Positions 53,540 to 63,366 of a DNA stretch of 64,000 bases are shown piece after piece. Under the pieces are notes generated by a model, which was not told where the DNA came from, searched no databases, and saw only the letters and a list, made by a program, of their open reading frames with translations. The translations under genes were made by a program, and so were the position numbers. The DNA is from Bacillus wiedmannii (GTDB lineage: Bacteria > Bacillota > Bacilli > Bacillales > Bacillaceae_G). The stretch lies in NCBI RefSeq assembly GCF_001583695.1, contig NZ_LOBC01000017.1, positions 372,001 through 436,000 on the forward strand. Reading direction: 5' to 3'. Position 1 is the first letter of the stretch. The number at the start of each line of letters is the position of its first letter.

Positions 53540-54699
53540 GTTATTCTATAGATACACTCTTACTGCACAACCAATATAAACATGACTCGCAAACAGGAGC
53601 TGTTAACGTTCCTATCTATAATACATCAACATTCCACCAGTTTGATGTAGATACGTTCGGAAAATATGACTATAGTCGCTCTGGTAACCCAACTCGTGAA
53701 GCTCTTGAAGATATCATTGCTTTATTAGAAGGAGGAACAAAGGGATTTGCCTTCGCATCAGGAATTGCAGCGATTTCTACTGCATTCCTCCTTCTTTCAC
53801 AAGGCGATCACGTACTCATTTCAGAAGACGTATACGGAGGAACTTACCGAATTATAACTGAAGTGCTCTCCCGTTACGGTGTGTCACATACATTTGTTGA
53901 TATGACAAATGTAGAAGAAATAAAGCAAAACATTAAGCCAAACACAAAACTCTTTTATGTGGAAACACCCTCTAATCCACTTTTAAAAGTGACAGATATT
54001 CGTACTGTTTCTAAACTTGCAAAATCTATTGACGCCCTTACTTTTGTTGATAATACATTTTTGACACCACTATTCCAGAAACCACTTGATTTTGGCGCCG
54101 ATGTCGTTCTTCATAGTGCCACAAAATTCATTGCCGGTCATAGTGATGTTACTGCCGGATTAGCGGTTGTAAAAGATGCCGAACTCGCTCAAAAACTTGG
54201 ATTTTTACAAAATGCATTCGGCGCTATTTTAGGTCCTCAAGATTGTTCTCTCGTACTTCGCGGTCTAAAAACATTGCATGTACGTCTTGAGCATTCAGCT
54301 GCAAACGCCAATAAAATTGCACATTATTTACAAGAGCACGCTAAAGTTAAAAATGTCTATTATCCTGGCTTACAAACACATCTTGGATTTGATATTCAAC
54401 AATCTCAAGCTACATCAGCCGGAGCTGTCCTATCTTTCACTTTACAATCAGAAGACGCACTCCGCCAATTTTTATCAAAAGTAAAATTACCTGTCTTTGC
54501 AGTTAGTTTAGGAGCTGTCGAATCGATTCTTTCCTACCCAGCTAAAATGTCACATGCAGCACTGTCGCAAGAAGCTCGTGATGAAAGAGGGATTTCTAAT
54601 TCATTACTTCGGTTATCCGTCGGCCTTGAAAATGTTGACGATTTAATATCCGATTTTGAAAATGCCCTTTCTTATGTAGAAGAACCTGTAAATGCATAG
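53536..54699 (+). CDS. metC: cystathionine beta-lyase MetC
   Basis: Cleaves cystathionine to homocysteine, pyruvate and ammonia. A 387-residue member of the same PLP family: YSRSGNPTR, HSATKFIAGHSDVTAGL with the PLP lysine, and RLSVGLENVDDL at the end. It forms a coupled pair with MetI (ATGA overlap), so both enzymes are made together, and the homocysteine passes to YitJ and MetH. Confidence 0.95.
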   Translation: MSYSIDTLLLHNQYKHDSQTGAVNVPIYNTSTFHQFDVDTFGKYDYSRSGNPTREALEDIIALLEGGTKGFAFASGIAAISTAFLLLSQGDHVLISEDVYGGTYRIITEVLSRYGVSHTFVDMTNVEEIKQNIKPNTKLFYVETPSNPLLKVTDIRTVSKLAKSIDALTFVDNTFLTPLFQKPLDFGADVVLHSATKFIAGHSDVTAGLAVVKDAELAQKLGFLQNAFGAILGPQDCSLVLRGLKTLHVRLEHSAANANKIAHYLQEHAKVKNVYYPGLQTHLGFDIQQSQATSAGAVLSFTLQSEDALRQFLSKVKLPVFAVSLGAVESILSYPAKMSHAALSQEARDERGISNSLLRLSVGLENVDDLISDFENALSYVEEPVNA

Positions 54700-54706
54700 A
54701 ACGAAC

Positions 54707-54744
54707 AGAAGATATGAAATTAAGTTTTCATATCTTCTTTTTTA
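54707..54744 (+). terminator. terminator of metI-metC
   Basis: The arms agaagatatgaaa and ttttcatatcttct with T-run. Confidence 0.9.
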
Positions 54745-54861
54745 TACCGTTAAGTATATTTTTTACTTTTCGTATAGTCCATAAAAAAACAAAAGAGCAC
54801 CATCTATTTCTAAATAATGAATTAATTGATATATTAAGAAGTAAAAAAGGGGGCAAAAATA

Positions 54862-55374
54862 ATGGATACTTGTGCAGATGTTTTAATCGTTATCGATTTA
54901 CAAAATGGAGTATGTTATAGCGAAGAGCATTTATTCGATTTACAAAATTTACTTACAAAAGTAAATAAAAGAATTTCTTCATACAGAAAATCAAATAAAC
55001 CAATCATTTTTATTCAACATTGTGACGATGATTTAGTACCCGAAAAAGAACTTTGGGCTATTCATGCTGATCTAGATGTTCAGGAACAAGATTTTTTTGT
55101 AAGAAAAACACATGCCAATTCATTTTATAAAACAAACTTGAAAGAGATTTTAGAACAATTATCTGTACACCGTATTGAATTTTGTGGTGCCCAAACAGAG
55201 TACTGTATGGATGCTACGATTAAATTTTCCCATGGACTAGAATACGAAAACTTCATGGTACAGAAAGCAACCTCTACGTTAAATAATCCATTTATGTCCG
55301 CAAAAGAGACAATTGATTTTTATGAGAACATATGGAACCGCAGATTTTTAAAGCTGATAAAAGATGAACTCTAG
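54862..55374 (+). CDS. isochorismatase-like cysteine hydrolase
   Basis: A 170-residue hydrolase. The triad fits the family: Asp in LIVIDLQNG (residue 12), a lysine near RKTHANSF (about 82), and the nucleophilic Cys in CGAQTEYCMDATI (about 114). A cis-peptide region precedes it. Substrate could be a nicotinamide, carbamoyl or isochorismate-type compound; it cannot be told from sequence. AAAAGGGGG precedes the ATG. Single gene. Confidence 0.88.
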   Translation: MDTCADVLIVIDLQNGVCYSEEHLFDLQNLLTKVNKRISSYRKSNKPIIFIQHCDDDLVPEKELWAIHADLDVQEQDFFVRKTHANSFYKTNLKEILEQLSVHRIEFCGAQTEYCMDATIKFSHGLEYENFMVQKATSTLNNPFMSAKETIDFYENIWNRRFLKLIKDEL

Positions 55375-55807
55375 AATATATAACTAATGTCTTGGTAATT
55401 CTAAAATTTATCAGCTATACTCAAATATTTTGTTATCACCATAAAGAAGCTGACTATATTCAGCTTCCTTTCTTTTAACCTGTTTTATATTCTATATATA
55501 ACATTATAATTCCTTTTTCTTATTATTTTAAAAATTTTGTATATTCATTTGAAAGAATAAGAAAATCATGATAAAATTGTGTTACAAATATATCTATATC
55601 TTTCAATTTTTAAAACGCATCGAAATTTTCGTCCAAAAATGTCATTTTACAAAACCATGCAAATTTATCTACTTTATTTACATCAGGGTCTCTTTTCTTA
55701 CAATTTCTTTACTTTAGGACTTTTTTTCTGCAACAACTGTTTCCTTTTCTTTAATTTTTTGGTATGTATAGTATGGTATAACAGCTCACACGGAGGTGGA
55801 AAAGAAC
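55375..55807. other. AT-rich intergenic region
   Basis: A 433-bp gap. It holds the hydrolase gene terminator (55445-55475) and the promoter region of the ArsR gene, which I could not resolve into clear boxes. No further coding signal was seen. Confidence 0.6.
55445..55475 (+). terminator. terminator of the isochorismatase-like gene
   Basis: The arms gaagctga and tcagcttc with T-rich tail. Confidence 0.75.
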
Positions 55808-56098
55808 ATGTTAGAAACCTTTCAAAAAGAAATAGAACTATATGAAAGCAATGCAGAATTATTGAAAGTACTTGCTCATCCTGTTCGCTTATGTATTGTA
55901 AAAGGATTAATTGAACGTGGTCCAAGCAACGTTTCAACAATGTACACTGGCTTAAACATGCCACAATCTACAATTTCACAGCATTTAGCAAAATTAAAAA
56001 GTGCTAAAATCGTTTCAAGTGAAAGAAAAGGATTGGAAATTTATTACAAAGTAGAAAACGAGACAATTATTCAACTCGTTCGCGTATTATTAGGTTAA
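55808..56098 (+). CDS. ArsR family transcriptional regulator
   Basis: A 96-residue winged-helix regulator: KVLAHPVRLCIVKGLIERG, recognition helix MPQSTISQHLAKLKSAKIV, wing SSERKGLEIYYKVEN. Only one cysteine (LCIVKG) is present, so the classic metal-binding CxC is absent; it may sense something else. GGAGGTGG lies before the ATG at 55808; a GTG at 55796 overlaps that site. No target gene adjacent. Confidence 0.9.
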   Translation: MLETFQKEIELYESNAELLKVLAHPVRLCIVKGLIERGPSNVSTMYTGLNMPQSTISQHLAKLKSAKIVSSERKGLEIYYKVENETIIQLVRVLLG

Positions 56099-56214
56099 GA
56101 GCTCATAAACAGAGAAAAAGGGCGTATTTTATATTTTTTATCTCATATCTTTAATATAAATATATATCATGAGAGGAAATATATGATGCTACATAATTAA
56201 AAAGTCGTATTAAA

Positions 56215-56250
56215 AAACAAGACACAGAAATATGCTGTGTCTTGTTTTTT
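56215..56250 (-). terminator. terminator of the MidA-like gene
   Basis: The arms aaaacaagacacag and ctgtgtcttgtttt. Confidence 0.9.
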
Positions 56251-57356
56251 TATATTTTCAAATACTGATCCAAGTGTAACTGTTGCATATGTTTCTTATG
56301 TATCACAACATCAAATGCACTCCCTAATCCTCCGCTCAAAATCATAGAACGAACTGCACGATTTTGTTTTTGAGTTTCAGAAAAAGGATTTCGATCTTGG
56401 TGACCCGTAAGCTGATCTAATATTCCTGCTGCTAACAAAAACTCAGATTGCTTCTTATGCCATACTATATTCATGCCTTGCAGGCTAAACATCTCTTTCA
56501 GTTCGTCCCAATGAATATGAGTAGTAAGATCCATTTCACCTGGATGCTCTAAAGGATTACGGATTAACTTATGCTCGTAATATCCTCGTAAACTTCCTTC
56601 TTGATGTGCAGGCTGCATCCATTCTTCTTTTGTGTATCCATAATCAACGGTAATACATACACCTCGTTGAAACCATTTCGCAATTTCTACTATATATTCT
56701 TCCATCGCAAGTGGCACTTCAAAACGCTGACCTTCAGCAAGATGAATATTATATTTCAATAAGTATCGACCAATATTTTTCTGTAGTGGTCTACATACTT
56801 CTGCGAGTTTCCCTTCCTCTGTGTACGTAATGCGTACTTCATACAATATTCCATTTCTCTTCTCAATTACTTCAACAGGAAATGCATCAAATAACTCATT
56901 CGAAAAAAGAATCCCTTCGAATGATTCTCCCATTTCACTATGCGACGTATAATACGACACATTAGAAAACGAACAAAGATTTTTCTGCTGTAAGTTTCTA
57001 TGAAAAGGGCTCATTTCAATCATTGAATAGTTTAAATCAATAAAGGTTTTTGGAGATACTTGCTTCCACTCTTGTAAAACATCATAGGCAAACCTTCCTG
57101 TTCCCCCACCAATCTCACAAATATTCGGAGCAACTTCACCATTTTCAACAAGACGAATAAAAAACTTAGCAAATGTTTTTGCAAAAACAGAGGATACGTT
57201 GCTACTCGTAAAAAAATCCCCTTGTCTTCCAATTTTTTCACGTTCCTTCATATAATAGCCATGTCCCTCTGTGTACAATACGAGGTTCATATACGTACTA
57301 TATGAAATTGAATAATCCTTCTCTTTCTCCATCCATTCTTTTAAAATGAGCTCCAT
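56250..57356 (-). CDS. MidA/NDUFAF7-type SAM-dependent methyltransferase
   Basis: A 368-residue protein of the DUF185 (MidA) class. The motif I-like loop is EIGGGTGRFAYDVL, preceded by GRQGDFFTSSNVSSVFA. The C-terminal half has LFSNELFDAFPVEV and TVDYGYTKEEW, typical for the family. It probably methylates a protein arginine or similar substrate. AAGGAG precedes the ATG. It follows yqgX by 15 bp on the same strand, suggesting one transcript. Confidence 0.87.
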   Translation of the reverse strand: MELILKEWMEKEKDYSISYSTYMNLVLYTEGHGYYMKEREKIGRQGDFFTSSNVSSVFAKTFAKFFIRLVENGEVAPNICEIGGGTGRFAYDVLQEWKQVSPKTFIDLNYSMIEMSPFHRNLQQKNLCSFSNVSYYTSHSEMGESFEGILFSNELFDAFPVEVIEKRNGILYEVRITYTEEGKLAEVCRPLQKNIGRYLLKYNIHLAEGQRFEVPLAMEEYIVEIAKWFQRGVCITVDYGYTKEEWMQPAHQEGSLRGYYEHKLIRNPLEHPGEMDLTTHIHWDELKEMFSLQGMNIVWHKKQSEFLLAAGILDQLTGHQDRNPFSETQKQNRAVRSMILSGGLGSAFDVVIHKKHMQQLHLDQYLKI

Positions 57357-57371
57357 CTCTATACTAGCTCC

Positions 57372-58001
57372 TTACTGTAAAAATGGATTATTTTCTTTTT
57401 CAAAACCAATGCTTGTTTCTGGACCATGTCCACATAGCACCGCTGTTTCATCTGGTAATACAAATAATTTTTCTTCAATACTTCCAATCAATTCAGCAAA
57501 ACTTCCACCGGGTAAATCTGTTCTTCCGATGCTCATTTGGAACAATACATCACCAGAAAATACAGCATTCGCCTCTTTACAATAATAAGAAATACTGCCT
57601 GGAGAATGTCCTGGCGTCTCAAAAATCTCAAAATTAAATGAACCAATTGCTAATGCACCTTCTGCATTAATAATATGATCTGCTGGTTTTGCTGTAATAC
57701 TGCGATTCATCATAAAAATTTGAGAGCCATTTACAGTTGCATCGCCTAACCAATCTGCTTCTTCTTTATGTACGTACACAGGAATATGAAAAGCGTCTCT
57801 TACCGCGTCAACAGCACCAATATGATCAAAATGAGCATGTGTTAATAAAACAGCAAGTGGCTTTAATTGTTCTTCTTGTAAATATGTAACGAGCTTCTCT
57901 CCTTCGTGACCAGGATCAAAGATAATACACTCATTTTGATCATTCGTTAAAATATAAGCATTCGTTTGTAATGGGCCTAACGGCATTTGTATCCATTTCA
58001 T
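57372..58001 (-). CDS. yqgX: metallo-beta-lactamase fold hydrolase YqgX
   Basis: Glyoxalase II-like hydrolase, 209 residues, probably with two metal ions: the THAHFDH motif (about 55-61), H of ETPGHSPGS, D in FSGDVLF and H in LCGHGPET. GGAGGA precedes the ATG at 58001; a longer frame to 58091 is not conserved. In the same order as B. subtilis, next to yqgW. It may act on glutathione-like or bacillithiol-linked thioesters; inference. Confidence 0.9.
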   Translation of the reverse strand: MKWIQMPLGPLQTNAYILTNDQNECIIFDPGHEGEKLVTYLQEEQLKPLAVLLTHAHFDHIGAVDAVRDAFHIPVYVHKEEADWLGDATVNGSQIFMMNRSITAKPADHIINAEGALAIGSFNFEIFETPGHSPGSISYYCKEANAVFSGDVLFQMSIGRTDLPGGSFAELIGSIEEKLFVLPDETAVLCGHGPETSIGFEKENNPFLQ

Positions 58002-58171
58002 ATGAAAATCTCCTCCAATTATTAAACTTACTTTCAATGATACAACATTTTTTTCTCTTAGGAAAAGAAAGGATGCTATCTCGACAATCATTTTTAAAAC
58101 ATGTACAATATAAAAGAGTTAATATTCTAAAAACTCATATTGAGGAATGGGTAGACAGAGGAGGATATTGT

Positions 58172-58345
58172 ATGGGCCTTGTTATTATTTTTGCGCTAGT
58201 CACTCTGTTAGCTGTATTCGCTACGCTTAGAACTCTTCGCGAAAAAAACTTATTCGCGGGCGGCTTTGCAATTGCAACTGTACTCGTTTTCGGATGGTTT
58301 ACGATCATGACTGTTCTATATAACGGGTACCCACCAGCAGCTTAA
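58172..58345 (+). CDS. yqgW: YqgW family membrane protein (DUF2759)
   Basis: A 57-residue protein with two hydrophobic segments and the ending LYNGYPPAA. It matches YqgW, which also borders yqgX in B. subtilis. AGAGGAGG precedes the ATG at 58172. Function unknown. Confidence 0.85.
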   Translation: MGLVIIFALVTLLAVFATLRTLREKNLFAGGFAIATVLVFGWFTIMTVLYNGYPPAA

Positions 58346-58382
58346 TTCATTTACATGTTATTCTTCATCAAGATTTCACACA

Positions 58383-58412
58383 AAAAGAGGAAGGGTTTCC
58401 CCTTCCTCTTTT
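58383..58412. terminator. terminator between yqgW and glcK
   Basis: The arms aaaagaggaaggg and cccttcctctttt. Confidence 0.9.
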
Positions 58413-58425
58413 CATATTTCACAAC

Positions 58426-59409
58426 TTATACCATCTTCGCTTCGTATTTGTGCTTTTTTACAAGCCAAGCTCCTCCGATAACACCTGCATCATTACCAAG
58501 TATTGCAATCGCTAACTTTGTGCTCTTTACAGCACGTGAGAAAGCATATTGCTCGAAATAACGTTGAATTGGCTCTAATAGTGCATCTCCAGCTTTAGAC
58601 ACGCCCCCGCCAATAACAATTTTCTCTGGGTTCAACGTACTAGCAAGGTTCGCTACAGCTAACCCTAAATAAGAAGCTACTTTTTCTACTACTTCGCCTG
58701 CTAGCTCGTCACCTTGTCCAAGTGCTTCAAACACATCTTTTGATGTAATACGCCCTTCTTCTGCTAACATAGAACGTAGAACACTCTCTTTATTAGTCTC
58801 TTGTATTTTTTGCATAGCAACACGCACAATACCCGTTGCAGATGCTACAGTTTCTAAGCAACCAGACTTCCCGCAATTACATGGGAAAGCATTCTCTGTA
58901 ACTACTGTAATATGTCCAATCTCACCAGCAGCTCCGCTTACGCCGTGTACAATCTCACCATTGGCGATTACACCACCACCAACACCAGTGCCAAGTGTCA
59001 TACAGATTAAATCTTTTGCTCCTTCACCAGCACCTTTCCACATTTCACCAAGCGCTGCTAAGTTTGCATCATTATCAATAACAACAGGTAATCCTGTTTC
59101 TACTTCTAATAAATCTTTTAACGGATAGTTTTTCCATCCTAAATTGACCGCTTCATAAATCATTCCAGACGCCACGTGTACAGGACCAGGAGCTCCCATA
59201 CCAATACCGATTAACTTGCTTTTCAATTCACCTAACTCTTCTAACTTTTTATCAATAGCTTTCGCTACATCAAGCGTAATATGTTTTCCTTGCTCATTTG
59301 TATTCGTAGGGATTTCCCACTTATGTAAAATTTCACCGTACACATTAATAAATGCTAATTTAATTGTTGTACCACCAAGGTCAACCCCAACTAACCATTT
59401 CTCTTCCAT
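58426..59409 (-). CDS. glcK: glucokinase (ROK family)
   Basis: Phosphorylates glucose to glucose 6-phosphate. The 327 residues are normal. The phosphate-binding loop is [15 protein letters not shown] near the start, the catalytic region [13 protein letters not shown] holds the base Asp, [11 protein letters not shown] the sugar contact His, and the zinc cluster [10 protein letters not shown] is intact. It is followed in the upstream direction by yqgQ (19 bp), as in B. subtilis. Confidence 0.95.
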   Translation of the reverse strand: MEEKWLVGVDLGGTTIKLAFINVYGEILHKWEIPTNTNEQGKHITLDVAKAIDKKLEELGELKSKLIGIGMGAPGPVHVASGMIYEAVNLGWKNYPLKDLLEVETGLPVVIDNDANLAALGEMWKGAGEGAKDLICMTLGTGVGGGVIANGEIVHGVSGAAGEIGHITVVTENAFPCNCGKSGCLETVASATGIVRVAMQKIQETNKESVLRSMLAEEGRITSKDVFEALGQGDELAGEVVEKVASYLGLAVANLASTLNPEKIVIGGGVSKAGDALLEPIQRYFEQYAFSRAVKSTKLAIAILGNDAGVIGGAWLVKKHKYEAKMV

Positions 59410-59428
59410 GTTGCTTACCTACCTTTAT

Positions 59429-59629
59429 CTAATTCTTATTTAGCTCTTTTTGAATTTCTTGCTTCAATAAAAATAAAGCTGTTTGATAGTCTTGTGGATC
59501 GATTAACTGTGATTGATTTAATTCACGCAATTCATCTTGCATTAATTGTAAATCTGCAATTCGATCACCCGTATAAATAATCGTACCAAATTTCTTTAGC
59601 AATTGCTGAATATCATAAATAGATACCAT
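59429..59629 (-). CDS. yqgQ: YqgQ family protein (DUF910)
   Basis: A 66-residue helical protein, MVSIYDIQQLLKKFGTIIYTG and QKELNKN at the end, matching YqgQ. GAGGGTG lies before the ATG at 59629, and it precedes glcK in one operon. Nucleic-acid binding has been suggested for the fold; no role is proven. Confidence 0.88.
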   Translation of the reverse strand: MVSIYDIQQLLKKFGTIIYTGDRIADLQLMQDELRELNQSQLIDPQDYQTALFLLKQEIQKELNKN

Positions 59630-59732
59630 TTTATCACCCTCTATGCTCACTTACTATAAAAAATTATAATAAGAAAACGTTCACATATTTTATTATAATC
59701 AAGAAGAAAAAGTCTCGTCAATTTTTATTTGT

Positions 59733-60311
59733 CTATACAAGCCCATTTTTAACCATTGTTCCTTTTTCTGTAATAATTTTTTCTACGTTTTTATCAAACG
59801 GCTCTACTGGAATATGTTCTACTATTTGAAAACTATAAGCTAATGATAGCGTTTTCCCTTTATAATGCAAGAGATAACGATCATAATACCCACCGCCATA
59901 TCCAACCCGTTCTCCTCGCTCTGTATAAGCTACACCTGGCACGATTTGAAGATCAATGTCATCTGCATTCACTTCTTCCGTACGCGCTGGAATTGGTTCA
60001 CGTAAATTCATATACACTATTTCTAATTGATCAAAATTACTAATTTGCCGGAAAGACATCGTTCGTGTTTCTTTATTACACTTTGGAACAACAACTTTCT
60101 TTCCTTCTTCCCAAGCTTTTTCGATAATAGCATATGTATTCACTTCATTTTCCATTGAGAGAGTGATTCCAACTGTTTTAGCTTCAGCCCACTCTTTTTG
60201 CGCATACAACGAAAATGCAATTTGCTCTGATAAAGTTGTATACCGTTCTTCTGATAAAGAATTCATGTGCTCTATTATTTGTTTACGTAAACGTACTTTC
60301 TCTTCTCTCAC
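59733..60311 (-). CDS. yqgN: 5-formyltetrahydrofolate cyclo-ligase
   Basis: ATP-dependent conversion of 5-formyl-THF to methenyl-THF. The 192 residues are normal, with the N-terminal basic helix RLRKQIIEHM, substrate part LREPIP and the ATP site PGVAYTERGERVGYGGGYYDRYL. GTG start after GAGGGGG. It links with GcvT, YitJ and MetH in one-carbon metabolism, although each is on its own transcript. Confidence 0.93.
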   Translation of the reverse strand: MREEKVRLRKQIIEHMNSLSEERYTTLSEQIAFSLYAQKEWAEAKTVGITLSMENEVNTYAIIEKAWEEGKKVVVPKCNKETRTMSFRQISNFDQLEIVYMNLREPIPARTEEVNADDIDLQIVPGVAYTERGERVGYGGGYYDRYLLHYKGKTLSLAYSFQIVEHIPVEPFDKNVEKIITEKGTMVKNGLV

Positions 60312-60381
60312 ACACTTTCCCCCTCACAGTGATACTTTGCTCTACGATGATAGTGTATCACTTTTAACAGAGGAATCGAAT

Positions 60382-60414
60382 AAAAAAAGAAACAGTAGGA
60401 AAATATTCCTACTG
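60382..60414 (-). terminator. terminator of rpmG
   Basis: The arms cagtaggaa and ttcctactg, with a T-run on the minus strand. Confidence 0.85.
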
Positions 60415-60415
60415 C

Positions 60416-60565
60416 TTACTTTGTTTCACGGTGTAACGTAGACTTCTTGTCACGCTTGCAATACTTTTTAAGCTCGATACGCTCAGCGTTGTTACGTTTG
60501 TTTTTCTTTGAGATATAGTTACGATCTCCGCATTCTGTACATGCTAGAGTAATATTCACACGCAT
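60416..60565 (-). CDS. rpmG: 50S ribosomal protein L33
   Basis: A 49-residue ribosomal protein, [19 protein letters not shown] and ending TLHRETK. The N-terminal CxxC is complete (C9, C12), but the second pair is KYCKRD, so only one cysteine (C36) remains of it. B. subtilis RpmGA has lost all cysteines and RpmGB has all four, so this copy is intermediate. GGAGGGAA precedes the ATG. Confidence 0.95.
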   Translation of the reverse strand: MRVNITLACTECGDRNYISKKNKRNNAERIELKKYCKRDKKSTLHRETK

Positions 60566-60633
60566 TCTTATTCCCTCCAGTACTAATAACTTAAATCAGA
60601 CTATACTATAATACCACTTTTAAAATAAAAATT

Positions 60634-62988
60634 CTACACCTTTTGATATTGTCTAATTTTTTCTATAAGATTTTTCATGTTTTCCCTTGCTATTACTGGG
60701 TTTCTGGCATGCGAATACACTAAAAATTTCGGTTGTTTTGTGTCAGAAACGATATAAGACCACTCTTTTTCAGTATATTTGAACTGTACTCCTTCAAATA
60801 TACCTTCTTCCTTTCTTTCCATATCAGCCAATAATTTCCTCATTACTTTTCCTTTTTCATTCCATGAACATACAACTTCATCACAAAGTAGATAAAGCGG
60901 CGGTGATTGCTCTACTATGCTGAGAAATGTTTTCCCCTGCAATGCTATTAACTCGAATAATTTTCCAATTCGATATAAAATATCTCGCTTCCATCTCGCT
61001 TGAAACGACTTTTTTTCATCCTGCGTATAAAATAGAAGGTAACATTCTCCTAATTTCAAAGACATCGGGTAAATATTTCCTGCTGATTCAAGTAATAAAT
61101 CTGGAATATCTACCTCTTCAAAATCTGTTCCTTGGTAAATATTACTATGATTATCATATAACTCGAAATAATTTCCTTGCTCTGAAAACATAAGTGCCAT
61201 ATTTGCTTTGCTTGATTTCATCAAAGCTTTCACATGATCCTTTTGTTCGCCCGCATAAATCCATGTAACTGTGCATCCGAGCCTTTGTAAAAAGAGCATC
61301 AGTAAATGTTGTAACATATCATTCCTCTTATTAATAAGAAGATGAAACTTTTGTTTTTGTATTTTCTCAATATCAACGCGCTCTAATACAGCCTCTATAT
61401 AATCATGTAAAGAAACGTGGACTAGCTTATTCCGCCCCATTTCTTTCTCACATACGTAATAAAACGACTCAGACATATATACTTGTTCTATCGCTTTTTG
61501 CTGCTTATACGTTAATTGTACCCCCTCCTTACCATATAACTTTATAACAACCTCTTTTTCGTTTTCCACTTGAATGAAAACCCCACCTGCACATTGTAAA
61601 TCCTGAATGCTATACTGAAAAAGTGACTCATTTATTTCTTTGCATTCCATCGTATGAATCCCGATACCATGAATCGCATGAAGAAAGAGATTTTTATAAG
61701 AAGTCGTTTCTATATGTTCTTGACTCCCAATTAATATACTTTCTCCTTTGGCAAAAAGAGATCCATACGCCATCGCAACCTTCACAATAAATTGAGGAGT
61801 GATTTCAACATTACCTCTTCCTACAATACGGCTTTTTTGCAACCATCCTGCACTCTTTTCACTTTCTTGAACACCAGCCGATCCTACTACTGAATAGCTG
61901 TCAATCGCCTTATATGGCCATAGTTTTCCCTTTTGCTTAATTACCGTACTTTTCCCTATATGACAATGATCCGCTACAATGCTTTTTTGAAACAGTGTAA
62001 CGTCATCTTCCACCATTGTATGCTCTCCTATGGTCGTTTCTAATAGCTCGCAATACTGACCAATGTGCGCATTTGCAAAAACAATACTTTTTTGAAGATG
62101 AGAATAACTTGAAACCACACTATTTTTCCCGATAATAGAGTATGGCTCAATTACAACTCCAGCACCAATCTTTGCTCCTTCTCCAATAAAAGAAGGACCG
62201 TGAATTTTCGTTCCTTTTCCAATCGTCACACCTTCCCCCATCCATACCATCGGCAATACTTCCGTATAAGGAATAGGTACTTGCAATTTTTTCGTTAACA
62301 AATCAAATTGTGCTTGTCGATATTGATCAAATGTACCGATATCTAACCAATAACCTTCTGACAAATATGCAAATAACGCGTTCTTATTTGCCAATAGCGG
62401 AAACACATCTTGACTGAAATCAAAAAACTCTCGGGGCGGTATGTAAGAAAAAATTTCTGGCTCCATAATATATATACCTGTATTCACAATATTAGAGACT
62501 ACTTCATTCCAGCTAGGTTTTTCTATATATCGTGTAACCTCTTGTTCTTTGTTCATTACAACTAAACCGAATGAGAGTGGGTTTTCTACTTCCTTTACAA
62601 ACATAGTTACCATTCTTTTCTTTTGTTCATGAAACATAATTCCTTCTGATAATTGAAAATCAGTTAACGCATCCCCGCTTATCACAACAAACGTTTCATC
62701 TAAAAATGTTTCCGCTTGTTTAATACTCCCTGCGGTTCCAAGCGGGGGAGAATCTTCAAAGTAGTACAAGTTAACTCCCCATTTGCTACCGTCACCAAAA
62801 TATTGTTTAATGGCTGTACTCATATACTGAACAGTAATTGCAATTTCACGAATACCATGCTGACGTAATAATTCAATATTGTATTCCAAAACTGGCTTTT
62901 CTAATAATGGTAACATCGGCTTTGGAGTATTACATGTTAATGGTCTAAGGCGTCGTCCTTTTCCTCCAGCTAAAATAACCCCCTTCAT
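60634..62988 (-). CDS. nucleotidyltransferase fused to hexapeptide and phosphohexomutase-like domains
   Basis: A 784-residue fusion. Residues about 1-230 are a sugar-1-phosphate nucleotidyltransferase (LAGGKGRRLRPLT, TPKPMLP, SGDALTD). About 250-360 are hexapeptide repeats (left-handed beta helix). About 385-784 look like a phosphomannomutase/phosphoglucomutase, but the active-site serine loop (SHNP position, near 473-480) reads FIQVENEKEV, and the metal loop (DGDxDR position, near 601-608) reads FSEQGNYF. So that part is probably inactive. A role in envelope polysaccharide or its control is likely. GGAGG precedes the ATG. Confidence 0.88.
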   Translation of the reverse strand: MKGVILAGGKGRRLRPLTCNTPKPMLPLLEKPVLEYNIELLRQHGIREIAITVQYMSTAIKQYFGDGSKWGVNLYYFEDSPPLGTAGSIKQAETFLDETFVVISGDALTDFQLSEGIMFHEQKKRMVTMFVKEVENPLSFGLVVMNKEQEVTRYIEKPSWNEVVSNIVNTGIYIMEPEIFSYIPPREFFDFSQDVFPLLANKNALFAYLSEGYWLDIGTFDQYRQAQFDLLTKKLQVPIPYTEVLPMVWMGEGVTIGKGTKIHGPSFIGEGAKIGAGVVIEPYSIIGKNSVVSSYSHLQKSIVFANAHIGQYCELLETTIGEHTMVEDDVTLFQKSIVADHCHIGKSTVIKQKGKLWPYKAIDSYSVVGSAGVQESEKSAGWLQKSRIVGRGNVEITPQFIVKVAMAYGSLFAKGESILIGSQEHIETTSYKNLFLHAIHGIGIHTMECKEINESLFQYSIQDLQCAGGVFIQVENEKEVVIKLYGKEGVQLTYKQQKAIEQVYMSESFYYVCEKEMGRNKLVHVSLHDYIEAVLERVDIEKIQKQKFHLLINKRNDMLQHLLMLFLQRLGCTVTWIYAGEQKDHVKALMKSSKANMALMFSEQGNYFELYDNHSNIYQGTDFEEVDIPDLLLESAGNIYPMSLKLGECYLLFYTQDEKKSFQARWKRDILYRIGKLFELIALQGKTFLSIVEQSPPLYLLCDEVVCSWNEKGKVMRKLLADMERKEEGIFEGVQFKYTEKEWSYIVSDTKQPKFLVYSHARNPVIARENMKNLIEKIRQYQKV

Positions 62989-63070
62989 ATACTTCAGCCT
63001 CCACTTATATAATGATCAGTAACTTCATATACGATATGTATATTATCTACCCCGCATTAACTAGCAGTAT

Positions 63071-63140
63071 AAAATGAAACTTTAATTAGTAGGGATTTTG
63101 TGCATCTCCCACTGATTATTAGCCCTGACCACTCGGGCTT
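63071..63140 (+). repeat. dispersed repeat, copy C (bcr-like)
   Basis: TGAAACTTTAATTAG, then an AGGGAT/ATCTCCC hairpin, CTGATTATTAGCCC and a second stem AGCCC/GGGCT. Same plan as copies A and B. The gap 62989-63366 holds this copy and the phoU terminator; the rest shows nothing certain. Confidence 0.6.
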
Positions 63141-63331
63141 TTACAGGCGGTAAAACTGTCTATATACATGTACCTTTTCAACACCACAAAAGAAAGCGCT
63201 TACCATTAACTTAGTAAAATATCCCTTAATAAGTGAACAACATATATGTCCTATTTTTTCCATTATATTATGATACATCTTATCATCATAAACTAAAGGA
63301 AACAACGAGCTTTTTTTGTCATGTTTTGACT

Positions 63332-63364
63332 AAAAAAAGCAGGTGATGTTTCACCTGCCTTTTT
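63332..63364 (-). terminator. terminator of phoU
   Basis: The arms aagcaggtga and tcacctgcct; T-run on the minus strand. Confidence 0.88.
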
Positions 63365-63366
63365 CT

